A stretch of DNA of 64,000 nucleotides from Methylocystis sp. KS32 (lineage in GTDB: Bacteria; Pseudomonadota; Alphaproteobacteria; Rhizobiales; Beijerinckiaceae). Below, piece by piece: positions 27,429 through 36,100 of this stretch (the first letter of the stretch is position 1; each line of letters begins with the position of its first letter). The position numbers were made by a program, and so were the translations under genes. The notes beneath the pieces were generated by a model, which saw only the letters and a list, made by a program, of their open reading frames with translations, did not search any database and was not told the origin of the DNA. The stretch is from the NCBI GenBank assembly GCA_002862095.1, contig PHSQ01000002.1, positions 124,001 to 188,000 of the forward strand, in the 5' to 3' direction.

Positions 27429-28577
27429 TCATCGGCGCGCCAGCCATTCCTCCTGATATTGTCGCGAGCGCATTTCCATAAGCCTCGAGATGGCGCGCGG
27501 AAACTCCACCGCTTCGAAACCTTCGGCGGCGGCGAAAAGCTCTCGGGCTTCCGCCTGCGCGCTCATCATCAACCTCGCCTTGGCGTCGTAAAGCACGTCC
27601 ACCAGCATGATGAACCGCCGGGCTTCGTTGCGACGATCGAGGTTCATGACCGGCACGTCTTCGACGATGATGGTGTCGAAGTTTTTGGACAAGGCGAGAT
27701 AATCGGGCGGCCCCAAAGGACGGCCGCAAATTTCGGCGAAGGAGAAACGCGCGGCGCGACCGTTCGCGGAGGGGACCAGGATGTTGCGGCCTTTTATCGA
27801 AACATGAACCGGAGCGACGGCGCTTCCCATGAAGTCGCTGAACAACGCCTGCGCGACGGCTTTTGATTGAGGATCGGAAACCTTGAAAAAAACCTCCGGA
27901 ACCGGGGTTTTTTGCATCCTGAAATCCGCGCCTGCGTCCAGACGAACCACTTCCATATGCGCAAGCAGAAAACCGATAAAGGGCAGGAACAAGTCGCGGT
28001 TGCGCCCGCCCTCGTAAAGGCGGCGCGGTTCGACGTTGGATGTCGCTACAACCACGACGCCCGCGGCGAAGAGCGCCGAAAATAACCGCGCCAATATCAT
28101 CGCGTCGGCGATGTCCGTAACCGAAAACTCGTCGAAGCAAAGCAAGTTTGCTTCAACAGCCAGATCCCTGGCGACTTTGGTCACGGGCTCCTCCCCGCCA
28201 TCGCCCGCCTGGCGGGCGCGATGAAGACGATCGTGCGCCTCCTGCATGAAGGAATGGAAATGCACGCGACGCTTGGCTTTTGGCGGGGCGGACTCGAAAA
28301 AAAGGTCCATCAAGGTGGTTTTTCCACGCCCAACCTGGCCCCACAGATAAACGCCGCGCGGCGGTTTGGCGGGCGCCCTGGTTCGAAACAGCGACAGCAC
28401 CCCAAGCGCGGCGCGAACGGGCGCTGGACGGGCGAGTTCCTTGCTCAGAGTGTCGAGCCGCTGCAACGCTTCAAGCTGCGCTGGGTCGCGCTCGAAGACG
28501 CGCGCTTCCGCCAGCGCATCGTAACGAGACAATAAAGACAAGGATTCTTCCAACAAGGCGTGCTTCCGTGGCGACAT
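27429..28577 (-). CDS. zapE: Cell-division ATPase ZapE (AFG1 family)
   Basis: 382 residues. Walker A is GQVGRGKT (80-87), Walker B is LLCFDEF (about 145-151), followed by TDIADAMILARLF and the arginine-finger-containing TSNVEPRRLYEGGRNRDLFLPFI. These match AFG1/ZapE over full length. ZapE destabilises FtsZ polymers in late division in other bacteria. Twelve bases downstream of the minus-strand GNAT gene, so probably co-transcribed with it. No clear binding site before the ATG. Confidence 0.93.
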   Translation of the reverse strand: MSPRKHALLEESLSLLSRYDALAEARVFERDPAQLEALQRLDTLSKELARPAPVRAALGVLSLFRTRAPAKPPRGVYLWGQVGRGKTTLMDLFFESAPPKAKRRVHFHSFMQEAHDRLHRARQAGDGGEEPVTKVARDLAVEANLLCFDEFSVTDIADAMILARLFSALFAAGVVVVATSNVEPRRLYEGGRNRDLFLPFIGFLLAHMEVVRLDAGADFRMQKTPVPEVFFKVSDPQSKAVAQALFSDFMGSAVAPVHVSIKGRNILVPSANGRAARFSFAEICGRPLGPPDYLALSKNFDTIIVEDVPVMNLDRRNEARRFIMLVDVLYDAKARLMMSAQAEARELFAAAEGFEAVEFPRAISRLMEMRSRQYQEEWLARR

Positions 28578-28589
28578 GACCGCGGTCGG

Positions 28590-29087
28590 CTAAAGCCGCC
28601 GCATTTTCCCGCTGACTTTTTCGAACGCTCCTTCGCGCAACTCGCAGTAGAGCAGGCGATCAGGATCGACCGGCCCCGGCATGACGACTTTTCCGCGCGG
28701 CCCGCGCTTGAAGCCGACGCGAGCGTAATATTCCTCGTCGCCGACAAGCAGCACCAGCTCGTGGCCAGAGGCGCGCGCGGAGTCGAGCGACTTTTTCATC
28801 AGCGCTTCGCCAACGCCTTGAGAACGAAACGCCGGTTCGACCGTTAGCGGTCCGAGCAGAAGGGCGGGGGACGCGCCAACCAGGATCGGCGTCATGCGAT
28901 TGGCGCCCACTAAAAGCGTGCCTACTCTAGCGACGAAGGAAAGCGACAGGTCTGGCGGGACGCCCTCTCTCAAACGATAGGCGGTGCGCGCGAAACGGCC
29001 GGGGCCGAAGGCGCGCTCATCGAGCTTCTCGATGGCGGCTTCGTCGGCCGGCGACATAGGCGCGAAACGCAAGGCGAGATCGATCAT
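28590..29087 (-). CDS. GNAT family N-acetyltransferase
   Basis: 165 residues with the GNAT core LGPLTVEPAFRSQGVGEALM (acetyl-CoA-binding QGVGEA loop at about 88-93) and EYYARVGFKRGPRGKVVMPG, a sequence typical of the YhbS-like branch. The acceptor is not known. First gene of a probable two-gene unit with zapE and divergent from the GNAT at 29169. Confidence 0.85.
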   Translation of the reverse strand: MIDLALRFAPMSPADEAAIEKLDERAFGPGRFARTAYRLREGVPPDLSLSFVARVGTLLVGANRMTPILVGASPALLLGPLTVEPAFRSQGVGEALMKKSLDSARASGHELVLLVGDEEYYARVGFKRGPRGKVVMPGPVDPDRLLYCELREGAFEKVSGKMRRL

Positions 29088-29168
29088 TCATGCGCGATAG
29101 CACGAGCGAAGCGCAGCGCAAAGGGCGTGGAGGCTCGCTCTTTCCCTTTGGTTTCGAGGAGATAACTG

Positions 29169-29738
29169 GTGACTGCGGAGAAGATTCGGCGGGCGACGGT
29201 TGGGGACGCGGAGGCCATCGCGCGGGTCCTCGTAGAGGCGTGGCGCGAATCATACGCCTCTCTGATGCCGCGGGACGCGCTTGACCGTATGAGCGTCGCC
29301 GAACACACCTCCCGCTTAAGGGAAACTCTCGATGACTGCAAAAGGGGCGTCGAGGACGCGGCTTTCCTCGTCGTTGGCGCTGACGAGGCGCCGCTTGGTT
29401 TCTCCGCCTGCGGGAGGCAAAGGAGTCCTCGTCTCGAAGAGGCGGGCTTTGCGGTGGAATTCTCCTCGCTCTATCTGTTACGAAGAGCCCAAGGGCGTGG
29501 GATTGGACGCGAACTGACGCGACTGATGGCGACCCATTTGCTGGGATTTGGCTATTCCCGCGCCTCCGTCTGGGTGTTCCGGGACAATGTGGACGCGCGA
29601 CGCTTTTATAAAAAGCTGGGCGCGAAGAGAACGGGAATCGATGGAACCTGGACCGTCCTGGGGCTGACGTTGGCCGATATATCCTATGGATGGAGCGACC
29701 TCGCTATCCTGACGAAATCAACTCTTCCTCACCAATAG
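29169..29738 (+). CDS. GNAT family N-acetyltransferase
   Basis: 189 residues from GTG with GAGGAG seven bases upstream, a strong start signal. N-terminal TVGDAEAIARVLVEAWRESYASLMP and the acetyl-CoA loop RRAQGRGIGREL (about 105-116), then VFRDNVDARRFYKKLGAK, are typical of RimI-like GNATs. Its last ten bases overlap the end of the convergent Nudix gene. Not closely similar to the neighbouring minus-strand GNAT. Confidence 0.87.
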   Translation: MTAEKIRRATVGDAEAIARVLVEAWRESYASLMPRDALDRMSVAEHTSRLRETLDDCKRGVEDAAFLVVGADEAPLGFSACGRQRSPRLEEAGFAVEFSSLYLLRRAQGRGIGRELTRLMATHLLGFGYSRASVWVFRDNVDARRFYKKLGAKRTGIDGTWTVLGLTLADISYGWSDLAILTKSTLPHQ

Positions 29739-30205
29739 GGCGAGGGAGGGCCGTCTTGCAGAATCTCCGACAATCTGGCCCTCGTCGCCCTGGTCGCGCC
29801 CTCAGGCAGGTCGGCCAAAGAAAAGAATCGCGCTTCCGCGATTTCCCGATTGGGCGCGTAGGGGGCTGTTTGACGAAATCGCCTTACCACGAAAAGCGCC
29901 ACATGATCGCGCCGCGAGGCCGAGCGATTGAGATAGACGCCGTGCAGGGCAGGGGGCTCGTCGACAATGATGTTGCCCTCTTCGCGAAGCTCCCGCGCGA
30001 GCGCCTCTTCCAGCGTCTCCCCCGGCTCGACGCCGCCGCCGGGTAAATAATACCCTCCGACATAGGTGTGCCGCACCAGCAGCACGCGCCTTTCGGCGTC
30101 CAGAATCAGCCCCCTGACGCCGAGCGTCATCGAGCGGTGGAACAGCCCGCCCAGGGTTATGACACGAGTGACAAGTTTCGTCCGCCAGCCTTCGTCGTTT
30201 TCCAT
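29729..30205 (-). CDS. Nudix hydrolase
   Basis: 158 residues. A complete Nudix box is present: GGGVEPGETLEEALARELRE followed by EG (GX5EX7REUXEEXGU pattern) at about 55-77. Family members hydrolyse nucleoside diphosphates linked to other groups; substrate unknown. Convergent with, and overlapping by ten bases, the GNAT gene; divergent from mbfA. Confidence 0.88.
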   Translation of the reverse strand: MENDEGWRTKLVTRVITLGGLFHRSMTLGVRGLILDAERRVLLVRHTYVGGYYLPGGGVEPGETLEEALARELREEGNIIVDEPPALHGVYLNRSASRRDHVALFVVRRFRQTAPYAPNREIAEARFFSLADLPEGATRATRARLSEILQDGPPSPYW

Positions 30206-30287
30206 AATGATCTTCGCCGCAATTAAACTCTGTCCTATCTATGGCAAAAAACGGCGCGACACTCTAAAAAAAACGCCTGCCTGTCCA

Positions 30288-31274
30288 ATGGAGCATGTTC
30301 GCGTGAAAGCATTTTCGGAACTCACCGAACGTGAGATTCTCGCTTTGGCCATCGCCTCCGAGGAGGAAGACGGCCGTATCTACATGAGTTTCGCGGAGGA
30401 TCTGGCCGAACGCTATCCAACTTCCGCGAAATTTTTCGAGCAGATGTCTCAAGAGGAGACGCGTCATCGCCATCTTCTGCTCGAAGAATATCGCAAGCGC
30501 TTCGGGGAGCATCTGCCGCCTATCCGCAGAGAGGATGTCAAAGGCTTTTTGCGCCGCCGACCCGTCTGGCTGACCAAAAACTTGCCGCTCGACACGATCC
30601 GCAAGCAGGCGGAGACGATGGAGTTCGAGAGCCGCCGCTTTTACGAGAAGGCGCGCGACCGCACCACCGACATCGGCGTCAGAAAATTGCTTGGCGACCT
30701 CGCCGCGATGGAGACCGGTCACGAAAGAGCGGCGGAGCGCATCGGTGCAACGATGCTGACCAAGACCGCGGTCGAGGAAGAGGAGGAAACCCGCCACCGC
30801 ATGTTCGTGCTGCAATATGTGCAGCCGGGCCTCGCGGGGTTGATGGACGGTTCCGTCTCCACGCTCGCGCCCCTGTTCGCGGCGGCTTTCGCGACGCAGA
30901 ACAATTTCCAGACCTTGCTCGTCGGTCTCGCGGCTTCAATCGGCGCCGGAATCAGCATGGGTTTCGCGGAGGCGCTTTCCGACGATGGCTCCCTGACCGG
31001 ACGCGGCTCGCCCTATTTGCGCGGCGGCGTATGCGGATTGATGACGACTCTCGGCGGCCTTGGACATTCGCTGCCCTATCTCGTCCCGGACTCGGTCCCC
31101 AACCATTTCCAGGTCGCCACTGGCATCGCCTCGGTGGTGGTGTTTTTCGAACTTTGGGCGATCGCCTGGGTGCGCGCCCGTTATATGGACACGCCTTTCC
31201 TTCAGGCGGTGTTCCAGATCGTGCTCGGCGGAGTTGTCGTCCTCGCCGCTGGCGTTCTGATCGGCGGAGCCTGA
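30288..31274 (+). CDS. mbfA: Membrane-bound ferritin-like iron exporter
   Basis: 328 residues. An N-terminal ferritin-like/rubrerythrin domain (about 5-155) holds repeated E-x-x-H pairs such as SQEETRHRH and AAMETGHERA for a di-iron site. A VIT1/CCC1-type membrane domain follows, with five predicted helices (about 175-328, including PLFAAAFATQ and VASVVVFFELWAI-like segments). This is the MbfA architecture, which exports iron and protects against peroxide in Rhizobiales. GTG at 30303 is an alternative start with GGAG nine bases upstream. In relatives it is repressed by Irr; I could not see a convincing Irr box in the 97-base divergent gap. Confidence 0.9.
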   Translation: MEHVRVKAFSELTEREILALAIASEEEDGRIYMSFAEDLAERYPTSAKFFEQMSQEETRHRHLLLEEYRKRFGEHLPPIRREDVKGFLRRRPVWLTKNLPLDTIRKQAETMEFESRRFYEKARDRTTDIGVRKLLGDLAAMETGHERAAERIGATMLTKTAVEEEEETRHRMFVLQYVQPGLAGLMDGSVSTLAPLFAAAFATQNNFQTLLVGLAASIGAGISMGFAEALSDDGSLTGRGSPYLRGGVCGLMTTLGGLGHSLPYLVPDSVPNHFQVATGIASVVVFFELWAIAWVRARYMDTPFLQAVFQIVLGGVVVLAAGVLIGGA

Positions 31275-31278
31275 CGTT

Positions 31279-32166
31279 TTGAGTTTTCTTCTCGCCCATC
31301 TCTCGGACGCCCACATCGGACCGATCCCGCGTCCCCATCTCGCGGAACTGATCGGAAAGCGGGTCACCGGCTATGTGAACTGGCTGCGCAAGCGCGCCGC
31401 CCAGCACGACATGGAGTTGCTGGCAAAACTGGTGGACGATCTGCTCGCTCATCGGCCCGATCATGTCGCCATGACGGGCGACATCGTGAATATCGGCCTT
31501 CATGGCGAGTTCGCGCTGGCCCGACAATGGCTGAGCCGGCTCGGACGTCCCGAATCAGTCAGCTTTTCGCCCGGCAATCACGACGCCTATGTTCCGACGT
31601 CCATGCCGGTCCTCACAGGGGCGTTCGCCCCCTGGACCAAGGGCGACGACGGTTCGTCCGACTTCCCTTACCTGCGCCGGCGGGAAGGAATAGCCCTGAT
31701 CGGACTTTCCTCGGGCGTGCCGACGGCGCCCTTCGTCGCCTCCGGGAGATTGGGGCCGGCCCAATGCGCCCGGCTGAAAGAACTATTGCGGCAAACGAGA
31801 CAAGAGGACTTGGCTCGGGTCGTCCTGTTGCATCACCCGCCGCATCGCGAAGGTGCGAGGGCGCTAAGAGGGCTCGACGACGCGGCCGATTTCGAGTCCA
31901 TCATCGCCGGCGAGGGCGCCGAACTGGTGCTTCACGGGCACAACCACCGGCAGAGCCTCCATTACCTTCAGGGGCCTGATGGGCAAAAAACCCCGGTCGT
32001 CGGCGTCGCCTCCGCGTCGGCTCGGCCGGGCGCGCATTATCCAGGCGCGGCCTATAATCTCTACCGCCTCGCGCGGGAGGGCGATCGCCTGGACATAAAA
32101 CTGCAAACGCGCGGCTTTGATCGGGAGGGATGCGAGATCGTAAACCAGGGATTACTGAGCCTTTAA
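31279..32166 (+). CDS. Metallophosphoesterase
   Basis: 295 residues from TTG, four bases after mbfA, with GGAG about nine bases upstream. All calcineurin-like metal motifs are present: DAHIG (D10/H12), TGDIVN, PGNHD, LHHPPHR and HGHNH. A cytoplasmic phosphodiesterase or phosphatase, cAMP/nucleotide-type, with the substrate undefined. Close spacing after mbfA suggests one transcript. Confidence 0.88.
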   Translation: MSFLLAHLSDAHIGPIPRPHLAELIGKRVTGYVNWLRKRAAQHDMELLAKLVDDLLAHRPDHVAMTGDIVNIGLHGEFALARQWLSRLGRPESVSFSPGNHDAYVPTSMPVLTGAFAPWTKGDDGSSDFPYLRRREGIALIGLSSGVPTAPFVASGRLGPAQCARLKELLRQTRQEDLARVVLLHHPPHREGARALRGLDDAADFESIIAGEGAELVLHGHNHRQSLHYLQGPDGQKTPVVGVASASARPGAHYPGAAYNLYRLAREGDRLDIKLQTRGFDREGCEIVNQGLLSL

Positions 32167-32188
32167 AGCTCCCCCGCGCGACGGCGCG

Positions 32189-32926
32189 TCAATGTCCCTG
32201 CATGTTGCGGTAGAGCCAAACAGCCAAGAGTCCGACAAGGCCGAAGAAGGTCGCCGATCCCAATAATTCGATCAGAAACAAAAAGACCTGCATGGCGCGC
32301 AGCGAAACCGTGGCGCGCCTCGGCCCCAGGCCGGCCGACTGCGCGGCGGCTCGCGCGGCGGCGGCGGGCGTGGCGCTGCCGCTGGCGTAATCGACCGACA
32401 AGGCCTTCTCGCGCTCGACCAGCCGGTGCGCGATATAGGCGGTGATCGCGTCCACCAGCGTGTCGAGCTTGTCGCTTTCGCAAATCGAAATGCGGCCGTG
32501 CCGGGTGTCCTGCAGAAAGCTGTAATTTCGGCGGTCCCGCCCCATTTCGACGAAACCGATCTGATCGATGAAGAGTCGGGGCCTCCCGCCGGGAGATATG
32601 GCGATGTCGAAGAGATCGCAGTCTCGCGGCAACTGAGCCACCACCGGCTCGAGTTGCTCCCGCAAAATTTCGAGCCGAGCGATTTCCGCTCCGCGCAACT
32701 CGGATAGAGCCGCCGATTGTTCCGCGTTTTCGACCCGAGCGCGGGCAAGCGCCTTGGACAGGCTCGTGACTCGCTTCTCGAGGCTCGGCGACGCGGCCCC
32801 GGACAAAGACGGCGAGCCCGCGCCCGACGCGGCAGCGGAGCGCTTCTCCTTGATCGCGCTAACGACAACCTTCGCTGGGTCCGCCGAAGCGCCGCGATCG
32901 CGTCCGGTTTCATCAATGCTGGTCAA
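32189..32926 (-). CDS. Coiled-coil protein with C-terminal membrane anchor, unknown
   Basis: 245 residues. Residues about 48-95 form a likely coiled coil (SLEKRVTSLSKALARARVENAEQ then EIARLEILREQLEPV). A compact middle domain with GGRPRLFIDQIGFVEMGRD and RRNYSFLQDTRHGR follows, and a single helix near the C-terminus (VFLFLIELLGSATFFGLVGLLAVWLY, about 214-240) ends in a short basic tail. Tail-anchored topology. Conserved-looking, but I know no function. Divergent from the GH94-like giant gene and convergent with the phosphoesterase. Confidence 0.75.
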   Translation of the reverse strand: MTSIDETGRDRGASADPAKVVVSAIKEKRSAAASGAGSPSLSGAASPSLEKRVTSLSKALARARVENAEQSAALSELRGAEIARLEILREQLEPVVAQLPRDCDLFDIAISPGGRPRLFIDQIGFVEMGRDRRNYSFLQDTRHGRISICESDKLDTLVDAITAYIAHRLVEREKALSVDYASGSATPAAAARAAAQSAGLGPRRATVSLRAMQVFLFLIELLGSATFFGLVGLLAVWLYRNMQGH

Positions 32927-33135
32927 GATTTCCGCCCGCTGACGACGCCTAAATTACGCTTCATTCACTATAGACGGTTCCGATGCGTCTGCGAAGACCC
33001 GTTCGCGCGGGCGGTCGGAGACGGGAAGGGGGGTCGACTTTTCGTCCTCGTTCCGGCAATTGAAAGCCGAAGCCGGTGAATCGGGGCAATAGAAACAAAG
33101 CCCGATCAATCAATCGCGGCGCGCGAGGGAACGCA

Positions 33136-36100
33136 ATGGCGGCCATCGAAGTCGGAGCCCGCTCTGTCGGGCGCACGCTGGAACGATCCTTGCTGGGCGC
33201 TGGCCTCGCGACGGCCGCTTGTTTCGGGGCGGCGAAGGGCGGCGGCCACGCGCTGTGGGCGGGAGCCCTGGGGGCGCTGGCGTTATATCTGCTCCAGCCG
33301 CGTGATTCGCGGGTTGGCGAACGTCATTATTTCCGCATGGCGGAGGCGATCGTCGACTTTTTCGCCGTCGCTCTCTTCGCCGCCCTTTGCGACCCATCGG
33401 GCGTGCTGTGGCGCGCTCCGACCTCATTAGCGGAACTCTTCCGGCTCACGTCGACAGGGGCGGGAACCGCTTCATTTCTTTACCTTGTGGGCGCGATCGC
33501 TCTCAAGGGACGCACGCCCCTCGCGCTCCGGGGCGCATTGTTTCTTCTGCCCTTTATTTTTTCGCTTCTGATCTCCCTCGGCTCGCCTGTCGCGCCGGAA
33601 TTGGGGCGCCTAATTTTCTTCGGGTTTGACGCGCCCGAACTGGCCAGGACCATCGCGGGGCGGTGTTTCATCCTGTTCGTTCTCAACGAGGCGGCGGTCG
33701 TCGGAACGCCGCTGGCTTTGGGGCGTTTTCTGCCGCGCGAGTGGCGGCCGCACGGCATGCTGTTTATTTCCGCGCTGTTCGCGGCGACGACGCCAAACAT
33801 TGCGAGTTCGGTCGCGTTTTATCTGAGCCCCCATCTGCCGACGCCGCTCTCCCAGATCGCGGCCGCGCTCACCGCGGCGGTTGCTCAGGCGGGGCTTTGG
33901 GGCGAAACCTATCTCGTCACCCAATCCCTCGCCGGACTGTTGCGCGGTTCGGCGTCGCTGTCGGTCATCGTGCTGGGCGATTGGAAGAGCGGCGCCGAGA
34001 AAGGCTTCGTTTATGGCCTCGTTTTCATGGGGTTGCTGCTCGCGGCCAATCTCGTGATCGGCTTTCCGCCCGCGAACGCGCTCCTCGTCGGAACAGGACC
34101 GCTCGGCGCCGCGCTGGCTGGAGCCTTGTTGTTTCCGCTGGCGCGCGCAATCGTCGAAAGCACGGATTCGACCTCGCCATTTTTCGGGCGGCTCGAGCAT
34201 CAATACGCGATTCGCGCCAATTATTTGCGCGGCGTGATCAGCGGCCTTGGGGTCTGGCTGGCGTTCGCGATCCATCTGCCGGACGCCACGGCTCTCGATC
34301 GCTTTCTGTTCGGCTGCGTCGTGGGCGTCTTGACTTTCGCTTGCGTCGACGCGGCCATCGACGCTTATGAGTTGCGGCACGGACGCCGTCAACATTTGCG
34401 GAGCTGGCGCGTCTATGCTCTCGGCGCCTTGCTTGGAGGACTCGTCGCCGGCGCGGTCGCATGGTATTTGGATAGAGGCCAGTTGTCGACGATCGTCTCC
34501 AAATACTTCGCCTATGTCTCGCTCGACTACAAGGCGGACGGAAGGCCAATCAACGCTTACATCATTCGTCCCTTGTTTTCGAAATGGGGCGCCACCGACC
34601 TTGGTTTCGCCGATGGCGGCGTCCGTGTTTTTTACGACGAATCCCTTTCTGGCGTCGTTCAATGGGTGTTCGCGGCGCCCTTGTTCTCCATAAATCTGTT
34701 TTTCCTCACCGCGCTGGTGCAACGCAGTCTGAAGCCGCTTCGTCAGCTCGCCAGTTTCGAAGGGCTCGATCTCCTGGTCGAGAACGCTGTCCGCGTGCTG
34801 CGCTGGGGCCTCTGGATGGCGCCGGTGATCTATTCCTTCCTCAAGGCCGCGCCCGATCCATCCTGGTACAACCAGGATGGGCTGGTGCGAACCGCCGTCG
34901 CCACCTGGATGTATTCGGTTCTGCCGGACAATGAATTCCGCAGCTGGAGCCTCGATATCTTCACTGCGCTCTTGGCCTTCGACAGTCTGCGGATTCTGAT
35001 CTGGTTCGACCATATGGGCCTACGCGTCGCCACGCTGGTCAATCTATCCTTCATCGGCGGCGACATCGCGGACGAGAAGGCCGCGCGCTTTCTGGGCAAG
35101 GCGCAAATCAGCCGAGCGATTCCGGAAGGGATCCGTCGTTTCGGCACCTGGGCGCCGTTGCTGCTGCCTTTTTATATTCCGCGCGACGCGGAATGGGACA
35201 AAGCCTGGTCCGCCGCCGAACAGATGACCCGTTTACGGCCGCCTTCCTACACATATCTCATTAGCGGATATCTCGTTTACGCTGGGGCGCTGGCCTTGGC
35301 GCTGATCATCTTCCTCCTCATTCAGCTCGCGCGCGCGGGCAAGTTCGTTTTGCCGGGCGTGACTGGCCCCGGTGGCGCGCCCGGCTCGAAACCGCTGCAA
35401 TTGACCAATGGCCTCATTACGGCCGAGTGGTTCGAAGACGGGCAGGGAGCGGCGCGCATCGAAGGCGTGGCGCGCGGAGGACCGCCGATAGATATCACCC
35501 GCCGCCCCGACGATCACGCGCATCCCCGCGGCCGATTTATCTTCCTGCGCGAAGGCGATGGGCCTCTTTGGTCGCTTGGCCAGGCGCCCACATGCGGCGT
35601 CGCCAGCAAGGCGACCCTCACCCGCGAGGGCGAGAATTGTCTCTTTTTCGCCTGTAGCCAACAGGGATTCGACGTCGAGGCGAAAGTCACGCTCGCGCCC
35701 AACGAGACGATCGAACTAACAAGGCTGCGCCTCGTCAATCTCGAGCAGCGCGACCGCAAAGTGACCATCGCCTCCTTGCGCGAATGGGTGATGAACGAAA
35801 CCGGCGTCGAACTGCGCGACGCCGCCTACAACGCCATTCACATCGGCACGTGGTTCGTGCGCTCGCTCAACGCCGTCTTCGCGCAAAACCGGCTGCTCAA
35901 GGGGGGTGCCCGCAGACCGACCGACAGGCGTCTTTCCCCCGAAATCGGCGTTCACGCCATCGGTCCGGCTCCTGGAACAAAAATGCGTCTTCTGGGCTAT
36001 GAAGACGTGAAATCCCGCTTCTATGGCCTTGGACCCACCAATGCGCCCGACAGTCTTCTTGGCCTCGTCGAACCGCGCGACCCCGAGGACGAGGGGCTGC

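Noticed and set aside
30206-30302. Irr box upstream of mbfA
   Set aside because: mbfA is Irr-regulated in relatives, but I found no convincing dyad of that kind in this 97-base gap.
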